This document shows positions 28,189-36,402 of a stretch of DNA of 64,000 bases, in pieces. Positions within the stretch are counted from its first letter, which is position 1. Each line of letters begins with the position of its first letter. The stretch is taken from NCBI RefSeq assembly GCF_000282895.1, contig NZ_ALBQ01000039.1, positions 35,111 through 99,110 of the forward strand. Direction: 5' to 3'. Under the pieces are notes generated by a model, which saw nothing but the letters and a program-made list of their open reading frames with translations, was not told where the DNA came from and did no database searches. The position numbers and the translations under genes were made by a program. The stretch is from Sphingomonas sp. ATCC 31555. GTDB taxonomy: Bacteria; Pseudomonadota; Alphaproteobacteria; Sphingomonadales; Sphingomonadaceae.

Positions 28189-28599
28189 TTACGGATGATA
28201 CTCCTCGATCGCTCTGCCGCCTTCGGTTACGCTTTTCATATCTATGACTAGCAGAAAGTCGTTATTAGGGCCGTCCGTCAATATGTAGCCGTCTACTACT
28301 GCTTTAAACCCAACAGGCCGGCTGCGTTTCTCAGAATATTCCTTTAATCTAGTGAAAATAGCAGGAGGGTTTATGTCTCCGAGTGAGTATAAATTGAAAT
28401 ATCTTCCACCGCACGAATCTATTTTAACTTTCGTGCCGACGGCTCCAAATATGACACCTGATACTGGTAGTTCGCGTATGCGCTTTCCGAACTGACAGGA
28501 CTCGATAGGATTTGCGCTGCACCCGCCAAGTAACCCGACCAGCAACACCGTCAAAGTTGAATACCGCACCCTCCTCGTCACGCCTAATCCTTCAACCAT
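28189..28599 (-). CDS. AT-rich hypothetical lipoprotein
   Basis: About 136 residues with a lipoprotein signal: hydrophobic TLTVLLVGLL then lipobox LLGGCS. Lipidation is expected on that Cys. The mature part has two further Cys (ESCQFG, DSCGGRYFNL) and ends in a small alpha/beta domain (FKAVVDGYILTDGPNNDFLL). I recognise no family. Base composition and codon use are clearly more AT-rich than both neighbours, with A/T-ending codons throughout, which suggests acquisition from outside. A GTG at 28581 is an alternative start. It stands alone between the DAACS gene and gor. Confidence 0.65.
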   Translation of the reverse strand: MVEGLGVTRRVRYSTLTVLLVGLLGGCSANPIESCQFGKRIRELPVSGVIFGAVGTKVKIDSCGGRYFNLYSLGDINPPAIFTRLKEYSEKRSRPVGFKAVVDGYILTDGPNNDFLLVIDMKSVTEGGRAIEEYHP

Positions 28600-28744
28600 T
28601 TTCGTCCGGGTGCCAAACGGTTCACCTGCCTAGCAGTTAATGCTGAAGATGATGCAACAAGGTTCGAATGACCGCAACTGGGGCGTTAGCTGCCGCGCCA
28701 TCTGTCTCCGCGCGGCTGCCGCCGGGCAACCGCGCGGGCCTAGC

Positions 28745-30091
28745 CTATTTGAGCAGCACCAGTTCCTCGGCCATGCTCGGGTGCAGCGCCACGGTGGCGT
28801 CGAACGCGTCCTTGGTCAGTCCCGCCTTCACCGCCACGGCGGCGGCCTGCAAAATCTCCGGCGCATCCGGACCGATCATGTGCAGGCCCACCACCTTGCC
28901 GGTCACGCCGTCGCAGATCATCTTGTACAGCGCGCGCTCGTGCCGACCGGCAAGGACGTTCTTCATCGCCCGGAAGTCCGAGGTATAGACCTTCACCGAG
29001 CCCAGCTTGTTGCGCGCTTCGCCTTCCGTCATCCCCACCGCGGCGATCGGCGGGTGGCTGAACACCGCGCTCGGGATGCAGTGATAGTCGACCCGGTGCG
29101 GCTTGCCGCCGAACAGCGTGTCGGCGAAGGCCTGGCCCTCGCGGATCGCCACCGGCGTCAGCTGGACGCGATTGGTCACGTCGCCCACCGCATAGATGCT
29201 GTCGACGGTGCTGCGATTGTCCGCATCCACCTTCACCGCGCCCTTGTCGTCCAGTTCGACGCCCAGCGCCTCCAGCCCCAGCCCCTTGCTGTTGGGCACG
29301 CGGCCGGTGGCGAACAGCACGCAATCGACGTCCATCGGATCATGGCCGCTCATCGAGACGCGCAACGAACCGTCCGCCTGCTTCTCGATCTTTTCGAATT
29401 CGGCGAAGAAGCGGAAATCGATGCCCTTGGTCATCGAAATCTGGAGCAGCCGGTCGCGTACCTGCATGTCATAGCCGCGCAGGATCACGTCGCTGCGGTT
29501 GACCAGCGTCACCTTCGATCCGAACTCGTTGAAGATGCCTGCGAATTCGTTGGCGATATAGCCACCGCCGGCGATCAGCACGCGCTTCGGCAGCGTCTCT
29601 AGATGGAAGACCTCGTTAGAGGTGATGCCATATTCGCTGCCGGGGAAACTCGGCACATGGGGGTGCGCGCCGGTGGCGATCAGGATCGTCTTGGCGCGCA
29701 CCGTGCGGCCGCTCGCCAGCGTCACCTCCTGCGGTCCGGTAACGGTAGCGCGCTCGTGCAGGATCTCGACGCCGTTATTCTCCAGCCCCTGGGTGTAAAG
29801 GCCGTTCAGCCGGTCCACGTCCGCCAGCACATTGTCGCGCAGCGTCGGCCAGTCGAAACGGCAATCGGGCACGTCCCAGCCGAAGCGGCGCGCATCTTTC
29901 AGGTCCTCGGCGAAATGGGCGCCGAAGATCAGCAGCTTCTTCGGCACGCAACCGCGGATCACGCAGGTACCGCCGACGCGATACTCCTCCGCCACCGCCA
30001 CCTTGGCACCATAGGCCGCCGACATCCGCGACGCGCGTACACCGCCCGAACCTGCGCCGATCACGAACAGGTCGAAGTCAAAGTCGGGCAT
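28745..30091 (-). CDS. gor: Glutathione-disulfide reductase
   Basis: 448 residues, homodimeric FAD enzyme that keeps glutathione reduced with NADPH. It has the FAD Rossmann motif VIGAGSGGVRAS, the redox-active pair in GGTCVIRGCVPKK (Cys43/Cys48), the NADPH motif IAGGGYIANEF with downstream Arg residues (VNRSDVILRGYD), the second FAD motif VDSIYAVGDVTNRVQL, and the catalytic His-Pro near the end (VALHPSMAEEL). The NADPH-binding Arg motif separates it from NADH-using lipoamide dehydrogenases. Start at 30091 is the only reasonable one. It follows the phnA-like gene by 100 bases on the same strand. Its NADPH supply may come from the pnt operon. Confidence 0.95.
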   Translation of the reverse strand: MPDFDFDLFVIGAGSGGVRASRMSAAYGAKVAVAEEYRVGGTCVIRGCVPKKLLIFGAHFAEDLKDARRFGWDVPDCRFDWPTLRDNVLADVDRLNGLYTQGLENNGVEILHERATVTGPQEVTLASGRTVRAKTILIATGAHPHVPSFPGSEYGITSNEVFHLETLPKRVLIAGGGYIANEFAGIFNEFGSKVTLVNRSDVILRGYDMQVRDRLLQISMTKGIDFRFFAEFEKIEKQADGSLRVSMSGHDPMDVDCVLFATGRVPNSKGLGLEALGVELDDKGAVKVDADNRSTVDSIYAVGDVTNRVQLTPVAIREGQAFADTLFGGKPHRVDYHCIPSAVFSHPPIAAVGMTEGEARNKLGSVKVYTSDFRAMKNVLAGRHERALYKMICDGVTGKVVGLHMIGPDAPEILQAAAVAVKAGLTKDAFDATVALHPSMAEELVLLK

Positions 30092-30191
30092 GGGTCACTC
30101 CGGAGGTGCGCCGGCGGGAAAGGCCGGGAAAAAGGGGTCGAACGAAAGATAGGGCGCGGCAGCCGAAAACAAGGGCCGCCGTCCCCGGCCG

Positions 30192-30500
30192 TCACCGCTT
30201 GCGGACGAACTCCGCGCGCAGGACCAGGCCCTTGATGCCGTCGAACTTGCAGTCGATCTCCTGCGCGTCGCCGGTCAGGCGGATCGACTTGATCAGCGTG
30301 CCGCGCTTCAGCGTCTGGCCGGCGCCCTTCACGGTCAGGTCCTTGATCAGCGTCACCTGGTCGCCGTCCTGCAGCAGGTTGCCCACCGAATCGCGCACTT
30401 CCACCATGTCTGCCGCATCGGCCTTGGCCGCGGCCTCGGCGGCGGGGATCCACTCCCCGCTCGCCTCGTCATAGACATATTCGTCTTCGCCGCCGCTCAC
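30192..30500 (-). CDS. PhnA/YjdM domain protein
   Basis: 102 residues. The second half carries the PhnA C-terminal signature: VRDSVGNLLQDGDQVTLIKD then LTVKGAGQTLKRGTLIKSIR. The short N-terminal half lacks the Cys pairs of the zinc ribbon found in E. coli YjdM, so only the SH3-like domain is retained. The name alkylphosphonate utilisation protein is historical; the actual role is unknown. The GTG start at 30500 overlaps the pgi stop (GTGA), so the two are translationally coupled. Confidence 0.8.
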   Translation of the reverse strand: MSGGEDEYVYDEASGEWIPAAEAAAKADAADMVEVRDSVGNLLQDGDQVTLIKDLTVKGAGQTLKRGTLIKSIRLTGDAQEIDCKFDGIKGLVLRAEFVRKR

Positions 30501-31993
30501 GCGCCGAACGCCCGCTGGATCAGGTCGTTGGTCGAAGGATCGAAGTCGAGCCCGCCCTTGTCGGCGGCCTTTGCCATTTCCTTACCCAGCTCAACGCCGA
30601 ACTGGTCAAACGGATTGATGCCGAGCAGCACGGCGTTCACGAAGGTGCGGTGCTCGTAATAGGCGATCAGCGCGCCCAGCGTGCGCGGATCGAGGCTGTC
30701 GAGCAGCAGCGTCGAGCTCGGCCGGTCGCCCGGATAGGCACGCGCCGGATCCTCATGCCCCTTGCCCGCCATCAGCGCGGCACCCTGGGCGAACATGTTG
30801 AGCAGCAGCTGGCGGTGATGCCCCTCGGCCAGCGCATCGCCCGCCTCGATCACGCCGACGAACTCGACCGGCACCAGCCGCGTGCCCTGGTGGAGCAGCT
30901 GGAACACCGCATGCTGCGCATCGGTGCCGACACCGCCCCACGTGATCGCCGCCGTGGGCCAGGTCACCAGCTCGCCCTCGGCCGTGACGCGCTTGCCGTT
31001 CGATTCCATCTCCAGCTGCTGGAGATAGCTGGGCAGCAGTTTCAGCCGCTCGTCATAGGCAAACGTCGCGCGCGTCTCGCAGCCGCGCGCCTGGCTGTAA
31101 TAGAGGTCCGCGAAGGCGGCGAGCGCCGGGGCGTTCCGCGTCAGCTCGGTCAGGCGGAAATGGCGGTCCATCTCGGCCGCACCTTCGAGCAGCTCCTCGA
31201 ACGCATCCCAGCCCAGCGCTAGCGCCGCCGGGAAACCGATCGACGACCAGAGCGAATAACGCCCGCCAACGCTCTCGAAGAAGGGCAGCACCCGCGTCTC
31301 GTCGACGCCCCATTCCACTGCCTTGTCGGGCGACGCGGTCAGCGCGACCACCTGGCCATAGGGATCCTCGACCCCGCCCTCGACCATCCAGGAAAGCGCG
31401 CTCTGCGCGTTGAGCATGGTCTCGGTCGTGGTGAACGTCTTGCTGGCGATCACCAGCAGCGTCGCCTGCGGATCGAACGCATCCATCGCGTTTTCCAGCG
31501 CCACGCCGTCGACATTGGAGACGATCGCCACGTCATACCGGTCCATGTCGCGGCCCAGCGCGTCGACCAGCAGGTCCGGCCCCAGCGCGGAGCCGCCGAT
31601 GCCGATGTGCAGGATATGGCGGATCGGCCCCAGCGCCTCAGCCTCGATCGCATCGATCAGCGCGCGCATCCTCGCATGCTGGCTGCGGGCCCGCGCGACG
31701 CTATCGGGGGCGCCTTCATAACGCTCGGCGGTGTGCTCGGCGGCGCGGCCTTCGGTGACGTTCACCACCTCGCCGGCGAACAGCGCGTCGCGCTTCGCGG
31801 TGAAGTCCATCTGGTCGGCAAGGCTGGCGAAGGCGGCCAGCGCTTCCGCCGTCAGGTGTGTCTTCGACCAGTCGAAATGGATGCCGGCGACGTCCAGGCT
31901 CAGCCGCGACAGCCGGTCGGCGTCGGCGGCGAACAGGTCGGTGAGCTTCGCAGCGGGAAGGGATCGGATCGGCGTCCAGTCGGGCAAGGCCAT
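30497..31993 (-). CDS. pgi: Glucose-6-phosphate isomerase
   Basis: About 498 residues. It interconverts glucose- and fructose-6-phosphate. The two family signatures are present: WVEGG context before DETRVLPFFESVGGRYSLWS, and GINPFDQFGVELGK at the C-terminus. GIGGSALGPDLLVDAL is the phosphate-binding segment, and QQLEMESNGKRV contains the catalytic Glu-region. The second ATG (31993) is preferred, being seven bases after GGAG; the ATG at 31999 touches it. It may feed fructosyl-derived hexose from the GH68 locus into the Entner-Doudoroff pathway. Confidence 0.95.
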   Translation of the reverse strand: MALPDWTPIRSLPAAKLTDLFAADADRLSRLSLDVAGIHFDWSKTHLTAEALAAFASLADQMDFTAKRDALFAGEVVNVTEGRAAEHTAERYEGAPDSVARARSQHARMRALIDAIEAEALGPIRHILHIGIGGSALGPDLLVDALGRDMDRYDVAIVSNVDGVALENAMDAFDPQATLLVIASKTFTTTETMLNAQSALSWMVEGGVEDPYGQVVALTASPDKAVEWGVDETRVLPFFESVGGRYSLWSSIGFPAALALGWDAFEELLEGAAEMDRHFRLTELTRNAPALAAFADLYYSQARGCETRATFAYDERLKLLPSYLQQLEMESNGKRVTAEGELVTWPTAAITWGGVGTDAQHAVFQLLHQGTRLVPVEFVGVIEAGDALAEGHHRQLLLNMFAQGAALMAGKGHEDPARAYPGDRPSSTLLLDSLDPRTLGALIAYYEHRTFVNAVLLGINPFDQFGVELGKEMAKAADKGGLDFDPSTNDLIQRAFGA

Positions 31994-32097
31994 GTTCATC
32001 TCCTTGGTGGCAGCGTCCCCCTATCGTCCCGCACCGGCCCATTCCAGCCTCATTCCACCGCTTGACCTCCCCGCCGCGCCCTAGCAGAGCAGTGCCC

Positions 32098-32988
32098 ATG
32101 GAAACGCCCCCCGCCACCGAAACCGGCGCGCCGAGCCCTGCGCCCGCGCAAGCGCCTGCCGCCAAACCGGAAAAGCCGAAATCGGAATGGCGCGATCTGG
32201 CGACCTTCCTGCTCAAGCTGGCGCTGATCGTATTCATCGTGCGCAGCTTCATCTTTTCGCCGTTCAGCATCCCCAGCGAATCGATGCTGCCGCGGCTGCT
32301 GATCGGCGACTATTTGTTCATCACCAAATGGAACTACGGCTATTCGAAGCATTCGCTGCCGTGGAGCCTGCCGCTGATCCCGGGCCGCATCTTCCCCGGC
32401 ACGCCGGCGCGCGGCGACGTGGTGGTGTTCAAGGCGCCGAACCATAATGGCGAAGACTGGATCAAGCGCGTCATCGGCCTGCCCGGCGATACGATCGAAA
32501 TGGTGGACGGTCAGGTGATCCTGAACGGCAAGCCGGTGCCGAAGCAGCGCATCGCCGATTTCGTGCTGCCGATCTCGCCCAACTATCCGGTGGCCAGCGC
32601 CGCGACCCAGGGGCGCGGCTGCGCGCCATCGATGGTGCAGCAGGAAGCCGATGGCCACCTCGTCTGCCGAATGCCGCGCTTCCGCGAGACACTGCCGGGC
32701 GGCAAGAGCTACAATGTGCTCGATCTGGCGATGCTGGATCAGGATAATACCCAGGTCTTCACCGTGCCCGCCGGCCATGTCTTCCTGATGGGCGACAACC
32801 GCGACAATTCCACCGACAGCCGCTTCCCGCAGCCGCCTTATGGCAGCGGCATCGGCTTCGTGCCGATCGAGAATATCGAAGGCAAGGCGGTGGTGAACTT
32901 CTGGTCCACCGATGGCAGCGCCAATTGGTTCCTGCCCTGGACCTGGGTGTCCGCCGCGCGCTGGAGCCGGATCGGAGAAGGCTTCTGA
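32098..32988 (+). CDS. lepB: Signal peptidase I
   Basis: About 296 residues. Inner-membrane protease that removes Sec signal peptides. A Pro/Ala-rich cytoplasmic leader of 35 residues is followed by one transmembrane helix (FLLKLALIVFIVRSFIF). Box B SIPSESMLP carries nucleophile Ser62; box D DWIKRVIGLPGD carries general-base Lys123; box E MGDNRDNSTDSR follows. A loop with two Cys (GRGCAPSM, HLVCRMP) lies between K123 and box E. The ATG at 32098 is chosen over 32062 because the shorter form has standard length. It heads a run lepB-rnc-era-lnt, the rnc start overlapping the lepB stop. Confidence 0.95.
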   Translation: METPPATETGAPSPAPAQAPAAKPEKPKSEWRDLATFLLKLALIVFIVRSFIFSPFSIPSESMLPRLLIGDYLFITKWNYGYSKHSLPWSLPLIPGRIFPGTPARGDVVVFKAPNHNGEDWIKRVIGLPGDTIEMVDGQVILNGKPVPKQRIADFVLPISPNYPVASAATQGRGCAPSMVQQEADGHLVCRMPRFRETLPGGKSYNVLDLAMLDQDNTQVFTVPAGHVFLMGDNRDNSTDSRFPQPPYGSGIGFVPIENIEGKAVVNFWSTDGSANWFLPWTWVSAARWSRIGEGF

Positions 32989-33656
32989 GCGCGCAGGGAT
33001 TGGGCGGCTGGGTCGAACGGACCTTCGGCCGCCCGGCACAGGATCTTGCCGCTTTCGAACGTGCGCTTACCCATGGCAGCCAGGCCGCCGGCAATTATCA
33101 GCGGCTGGAATTTCTCGGCGATCGGGTGCTTGGCCTGATCGTCGCCGAATGGCTGTTCGAACGCTTTCCGGACGAACCCGAAGGCGCGCTTTCGCGGCGC
33201 CTCAACGCGCTCGTCACCGGCCCGGTCTGCGCCGATGTTGCCCGCGAACTCGGCGTGGTGCCGTTCCTCCGCCTCGGCAAGCAGGCGCGCGACGACGGCG
33301 CGGCGGACAGCGACAATGTGCTGGGCGACGTGATGGAGGCGCTGATCGGCGCCTTTTACCGTGAAGCCGGGCTCGATGCGGTGCGCGGCTTCGTCCGCGG
33401 CGCCTGGGGCGAGCGGATCGATGCCCATGCCAAGGCGCCGAAGCACCCGAAGTCGGCGCTGCAGGAATGGGCAGCCGCCCGCAACCGCCGCCCGCCCGAA
33501 TATGAGGTGGTCGATCGCTCGGGGCCGAACCACGCGCCACGGTTTACGGTGAAGGTTTCGGTCGGCAAGCTTGCCGAAGCCTCGGCCGAAGGCAGCAACA
33601 AGCAGGAAGCCGAAACCGCCGCCGCCGCCGCGCTGCTGGCGAAGCTGGGCGGCTGA
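32985..33656 (+). CDS. rnc: Ribonuclease III
   Basis: About 223 residues. Cuts double-stranded RNA in rRNA maturation and mRNA decay. The nuclease domain has the signature RLEFLGDRVLGLIVAEWL and DVMEALIGAFY (metal-binding Glu/Asp); a C-terminal double-stranded-RNA-binding domain begins at PKSALQEWAAARNRRPPEY and ends EAETAAAAALLAKL. The start is uncertain: CTG at 32985 has GGAG seven bases before it and forms a CTGA overlap with the lepB stop; TTG at 33000 and ATG at 32925 are alternatives, the last adding 20 residues inside lepB. The usual N-terminus of homologues fits 32985 or 33000. Confidence 0.93.
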   Translation: MSAQGLGGWVERTFGRPAQDLAAFERALTHGSQAAGNYQRLEFLGDRVLGLIVAEWLFERFPDEPEGALSRRLNALVTGPVCADVARELGVVPFLRLGKQARDDGAADSDNVLGDVMEALIGAFYREAGLDAVRGFVRGAWGERIDAHAKAPKHPKSALQEWAAARNRRPPEYEVVDRSGPNHAPRFTVKVSVGKLAEASAEGSNKQEAETAAAAALLAKLGG

Positions 33657-33666
33657 TTTCCTTGCG

Positions 33667-33766
33667 CCCCTCCTTCTGGAAGGAGGGTTGTGGGTGAAGG
33701 AATTCCAGAACGCAGCCTGGTCTCGGTGAGGCCCCGCCCCACCCCACCTCCTGAAGGGGAGGGGCT
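33667..33766. repeat. Pair of REP-like hairpins between rnc and era
   Basis: CCCTCCTTCTGGAAGGAGGG (33668-33687) and the CCTCCTGAAGGGGAGG palindrome within 33743-33765 are two members of the dispersed hairpin family, with about 55 bases between. They occupy most of the 164-base rnc-era gap and could split the lepB-rnc transcript from era-lnt. Confidence 0.6.
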
Positions 33767-33820
33767 CAGTAGTACGCCACCCCTCGCCCCCACCCCCATT
33801 CCCCTCTACAACCGGAACCC

Positions 33821-34726
33821 ATGACCGAACCCACATCCCAATCCTGCGGCGTCGTCGCGATCGTCGGCGCACCCAATGCCGGCAAGTCCACGCTGGTCAA
33901 TGCGCTGGTCGGCCAGAAGGTGGCGATCGTCAGCCCCAAGGCGCAGACGACGCGCGCCCGGCTGATGGGCATCGCGATCGAAGGCGACGCCCAGCTCCTG
34001 CTCGTCGACACGCCCGGCATCTTCACCCCCGAACGTCGGCTGGATCGCGCGATGGTCGCCGCCGCCTGGGAAGGCGCGGAGGGCGCGGACCTGATCGCGC
34101 TCGTCGTGGATGCCAAGGGCGGCATCGGCCCGAAGGTCCACGCCATCCTCAAGAGCCTGCAGGGCCGCCCCGAGCGCAAGGTACTGATCCTGAACAAGGT
34201 CGACATTGCTGACAAGCCGCGCCTGCTGGGCCATGCGGCCAAGCTCAACGAAACGATGGCGTTCGATGAAACCTATTTCGTCTCCGCCCAGACGGGCGAC
34301 GGCCTGCCCGAGCTCAAGGCGGCGCTCGCCGGGGCGATGCCCGCCGGTCCATGGCACTTCCCGGAAGACCAGGTGTCCGACGCCACCGAACGGATGATCG
34401 CCGCCGAAGTGACCCGCGAACAGCTCTACCTCCAGCTTCATGCCGAACTGCCCTATGCCAGCGCGGTGGAGACCGAGAAGTATAGCGAGCGCCAGGACGG
34501 ATCGGTCGAGATCCACCAGCAGATCCTCGTTGCCCGCGACACCCAGCGCGCGATCGTGCTCGGCAAGGGCGGCGCCCGCATCAAGGAAATCGGCGCTCGC
34601 GCCCGGGCGGAGCTGTCGCGGATCATGGGCGTGCCGGTGCACCTGTATCTGCACGTCAAGGTCAACCCGAAATGGGAAGAAGATCGCAGCCTTTACCGCG
34701 AGATCGGGCTCGACTGGGTCGATTGA
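33821..34726 (+). CDS. era: GTPase Era
   Basis: 301 residues. Era binds the 3' end of 16S rRNA and promotes 30S assembly. GTPase motifs: G1 GAPNAGKST, G2 around PKAQTTRARLMG, G3 DTPG, G4 NKVD; followed by the switch to a KH domain (residues about 200-300) with the RNA-binding IVLGKGGARIKEIGARA. The end HLYLHVKVNPKWEED is typical. The rnc-era order is conserved across proteobacteria. Lnt starts 43 bases downstream. Confidence 0.96.
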   Translation: MTEPTSQSCGVVAIVGAPNAGKSTLVNALVGQKVAIVSPKAQTTRARLMGIAIEGDAQLLLVDTPGIFTPERRLDRAMVAAAWEGAEGADLIALVVDAKGGIGPKVHAILKSLQGRPERKVLILNKVDIADKPRLLGHAAKLNETMAFDETYFVSAQTGDGLPELKAALAGAMPAGPWHFPEDQVSDATERMIAAEVTREQLYLQLHAELPYASAVETEKYSERQDGSVEIHQQILVARDTQRAIVLGKGGARIKEIGARARAELSRIMGVPVHLYLHVKVNPKWEEDRSLYREIGLDWVD

Positions 34727-34769
34727 TCGGCGTTCCGTCGCGGGCCGGCTTGGTGTAGGCACGCCCGCG

Positions 34770-36329
34770 ATGTTCCGCCGTCCCCTGCTCGCTTCGCTGC
34801 TCCTCGGCTTCGTCTCCGCCACCGGCTTCGCGCCGTTGGAATGGTGGCCGCTGACCCTGTTGTGCTTCGCCGGCCTGTTCGCGCTGGTGTTTCGCGCGCC
34901 CGGCCTGCGGGGCGCGCTGTCGCGCGGGTGGCTGTTCGGGCTTGGCCATTTCACGCTCGGCAACAACTGGATCCAGCACGCCTTCGACTTTCAGGACAAG
35001 ATGCCGCCGGCGCTCGGCTATGGCGCGGTGGTGCTGCTGGCGGTGTATCTCGCCCTCTATCCTGCCTTGGCGATGGGCGCGGCCTGGATCTTCGCGCGCC
35101 GGGTGAAGGCCCGCTCGGGCTGGGTCGAACCCGATCTCGGCTATGTCCTTGCCGCCGCCGCCGCCTGGATCGTCACCGAATGGCTGCGCGGGGTGCTGTT
35201 CACCGGCTATCCTTGGAACCCCCTGGGCGTCGTCTGGGTGCCGGTGCCGGGGGTACGCAACCTCGCCGCATGGATCGGCACCTATGCGCTGTCCGGCGTT
35301 ACGGTCGCGGCGGCGGGCACGCTTTACCTGGCAACGCAGCGCCAATATCGGGCGCCCGGCGTCGTTGCCGTCGCGCTGCTCGCCCTGAACCTCGGCTGGT
35401 CGGATCGCTGCGATCGCATGCCCTGTATCAGCACGGCGAGCGGCATGCAGGTGGTGATTGTCCAGCCGAATATCGGCCAGGACGCCGTCAGCCGCCCCGA
35501 TTATGCCGAGTATCTGCTCAACCGGATGATCGCGCTCAGCGGCAGGCCCGGCCCGCAGCCGCGCTTGGTCGTCTGGCCGGAAGGCATGGTCGATTACTTC
35601 GTCGAGGATGGCTATCCGCCGCAATGGTACCGTCAGGATCCGCGCCTCGTTCGTGCGCGCATCGCCGCGGTGCTCGGCCCGGGCGATCGCGCGCTGATCG
35701 GCGGTACCGCCGTCCATTTCGATCGCAGCGATACGGTTGCGGGCATCGGCAATTCGGTCTGGTCGATCGATGCCGACGGAATGCTCGGCAGCCGGTACGA
35801 CAAGGCGCATCTGGTGCCCTATGGCGAATATCTCCCGATGCGGACGCTGCTCGCGCCGCTGGGGCTCGCCCGGCTGGTGATGGGCGATATCGATTATGTG
35901 CCCGGCCCCGGCCCCCGGGCGCTGGCCCTGCCCGGCTTCGGCAATGCCGGCATCCAGATCTGCTACGAGATCGTCTTTTCCGGCCAAGTGGTCGACGAAG
36001 CGCACAGGCCGGACTTCCTGTTCAATCCCTCGAACGACGCATGGTTCGGCCGCTGGGGCCCGCCGCAACATCTGGCCCAGGCCCGGCTGCGCGCGATCGA
36101 GGAAGGCCTGCCGATCCTGCGCTCCACCCCCACCGGCATCTCGGCGCTGATCGACGGCCATGGCCGGCTGCTCGGTACCGTCCCGCCGGGCCAGGCCGGC
36201 GCGGTCCGTCTGCCGCTGCCTCGCCCGCTGCCGCCGACGCTCTTTTCGAAGGTCGGCAACTGGATGGTGCTGCTCGTCGCCGCGCTTGCGGGATTGTTCG
36301 CGATTGCCATTCGGCGATGGGCTCGTTAG
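34770..36329 (+). CDS. lnt: Apolipoprotein N-acyltransferase
   Basis: 519 residues. Adds the third acyl chain to the N-terminal Cys of lipoproteins at the periplasmic face of the inner membrane. Six N-terminal helices (from LLASLLLGFVSATGFAPL) are followed by a nitrilase-like domain with the triad in VVWPEGMVDY (Glu), KAHLVPYGEYLP (Lys) and IQICYEIVFS (Cys), then a last helix (NWMVLLVAALAGLFAIAI). The ATG at 34770 gives the standard N-terminus; upstream in-frame codons run into era. Substrates in this window include the lipoprotein at 28.4 kb. The metK operator lies just after the stop. Confidence 0.95.
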   Translation: MFRRPLLASLLLGFVSATGFAPLEWWPLTLLCFAGLFALVFRAPGLRGALSRGWLFGLGHFTLGNNWIQHAFDFQDKMPPALGYGAVVLLAVYLALYPALAMGAAWIFARRVKARSGWVEPDLGYVLAAAAAWIVTEWLRGVLFTGYPWNPLGVVWVPVPGVRNLAAWIGTYALSGVTVAAAGTLYLATQRQYRAPGVVAVALLALNLGWSDRCDRMPCISTASGMQVVIVQPNIGQDAVSRPDYAEYLLNRMIALSGRPGPQPRLVVWPEGMVDYFVEDGYPPQWYRQDPRLVRARIAAVLGPGDRALIGGTAVHFDRSDTVAGIGNSVWSIDADGMLGSRYDKAHLVPYGEYLPMRTLLAPLGLARLVMGDIDYVPGPGPRALALPGFGNAGIQICYEIVFSGQVVDEAHRPDFLFNPSNDAWFGRWGPPQHLAQARLRAIEEGLPILRSTPTGISALIDGHGRLLGTVPPGQAGAVRLPLPRPLPPTLFSKVGNWMVLLVAALAGLFAIAIRRWAR

Positions 36330-36336
36330 GGAGTTG

Positions 36337-36356
36337 ATATAAGGAAAGCTTTATAT
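36337..36356. promoter_or_regulatory. Palindromic operator candidate upstream of metK (SahR-like)
   Basis: The 20-bp site ATATAAGGAAAGCTTTATAT is a near-perfect palindrome with ATATAA/TTATAT outer arms, eight bases after the lnt stop and 46 bases before metK. ArsR-family SahR regulators of methionine/SAM-cycle genes in alphaproteobacteria use AT-rich palindromes of this type, so SahR control is the leading guess. The overlap with -10-like TATAAG fits repression. Confidence 0.45.
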
Positions 36357-36402
36357 GGGCATGGCAACGGCCCGGCAGTCCTTCCCTAACCGAGGAATTT
36401 TC

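Noticed and set aside
36330..36402. SAM riboswitch before metK
   Set aside because: The leader after the likely promoter is too short for SAM-I, SAM-II or SAM/SAH folds, and the palindrome suits a protein operator.
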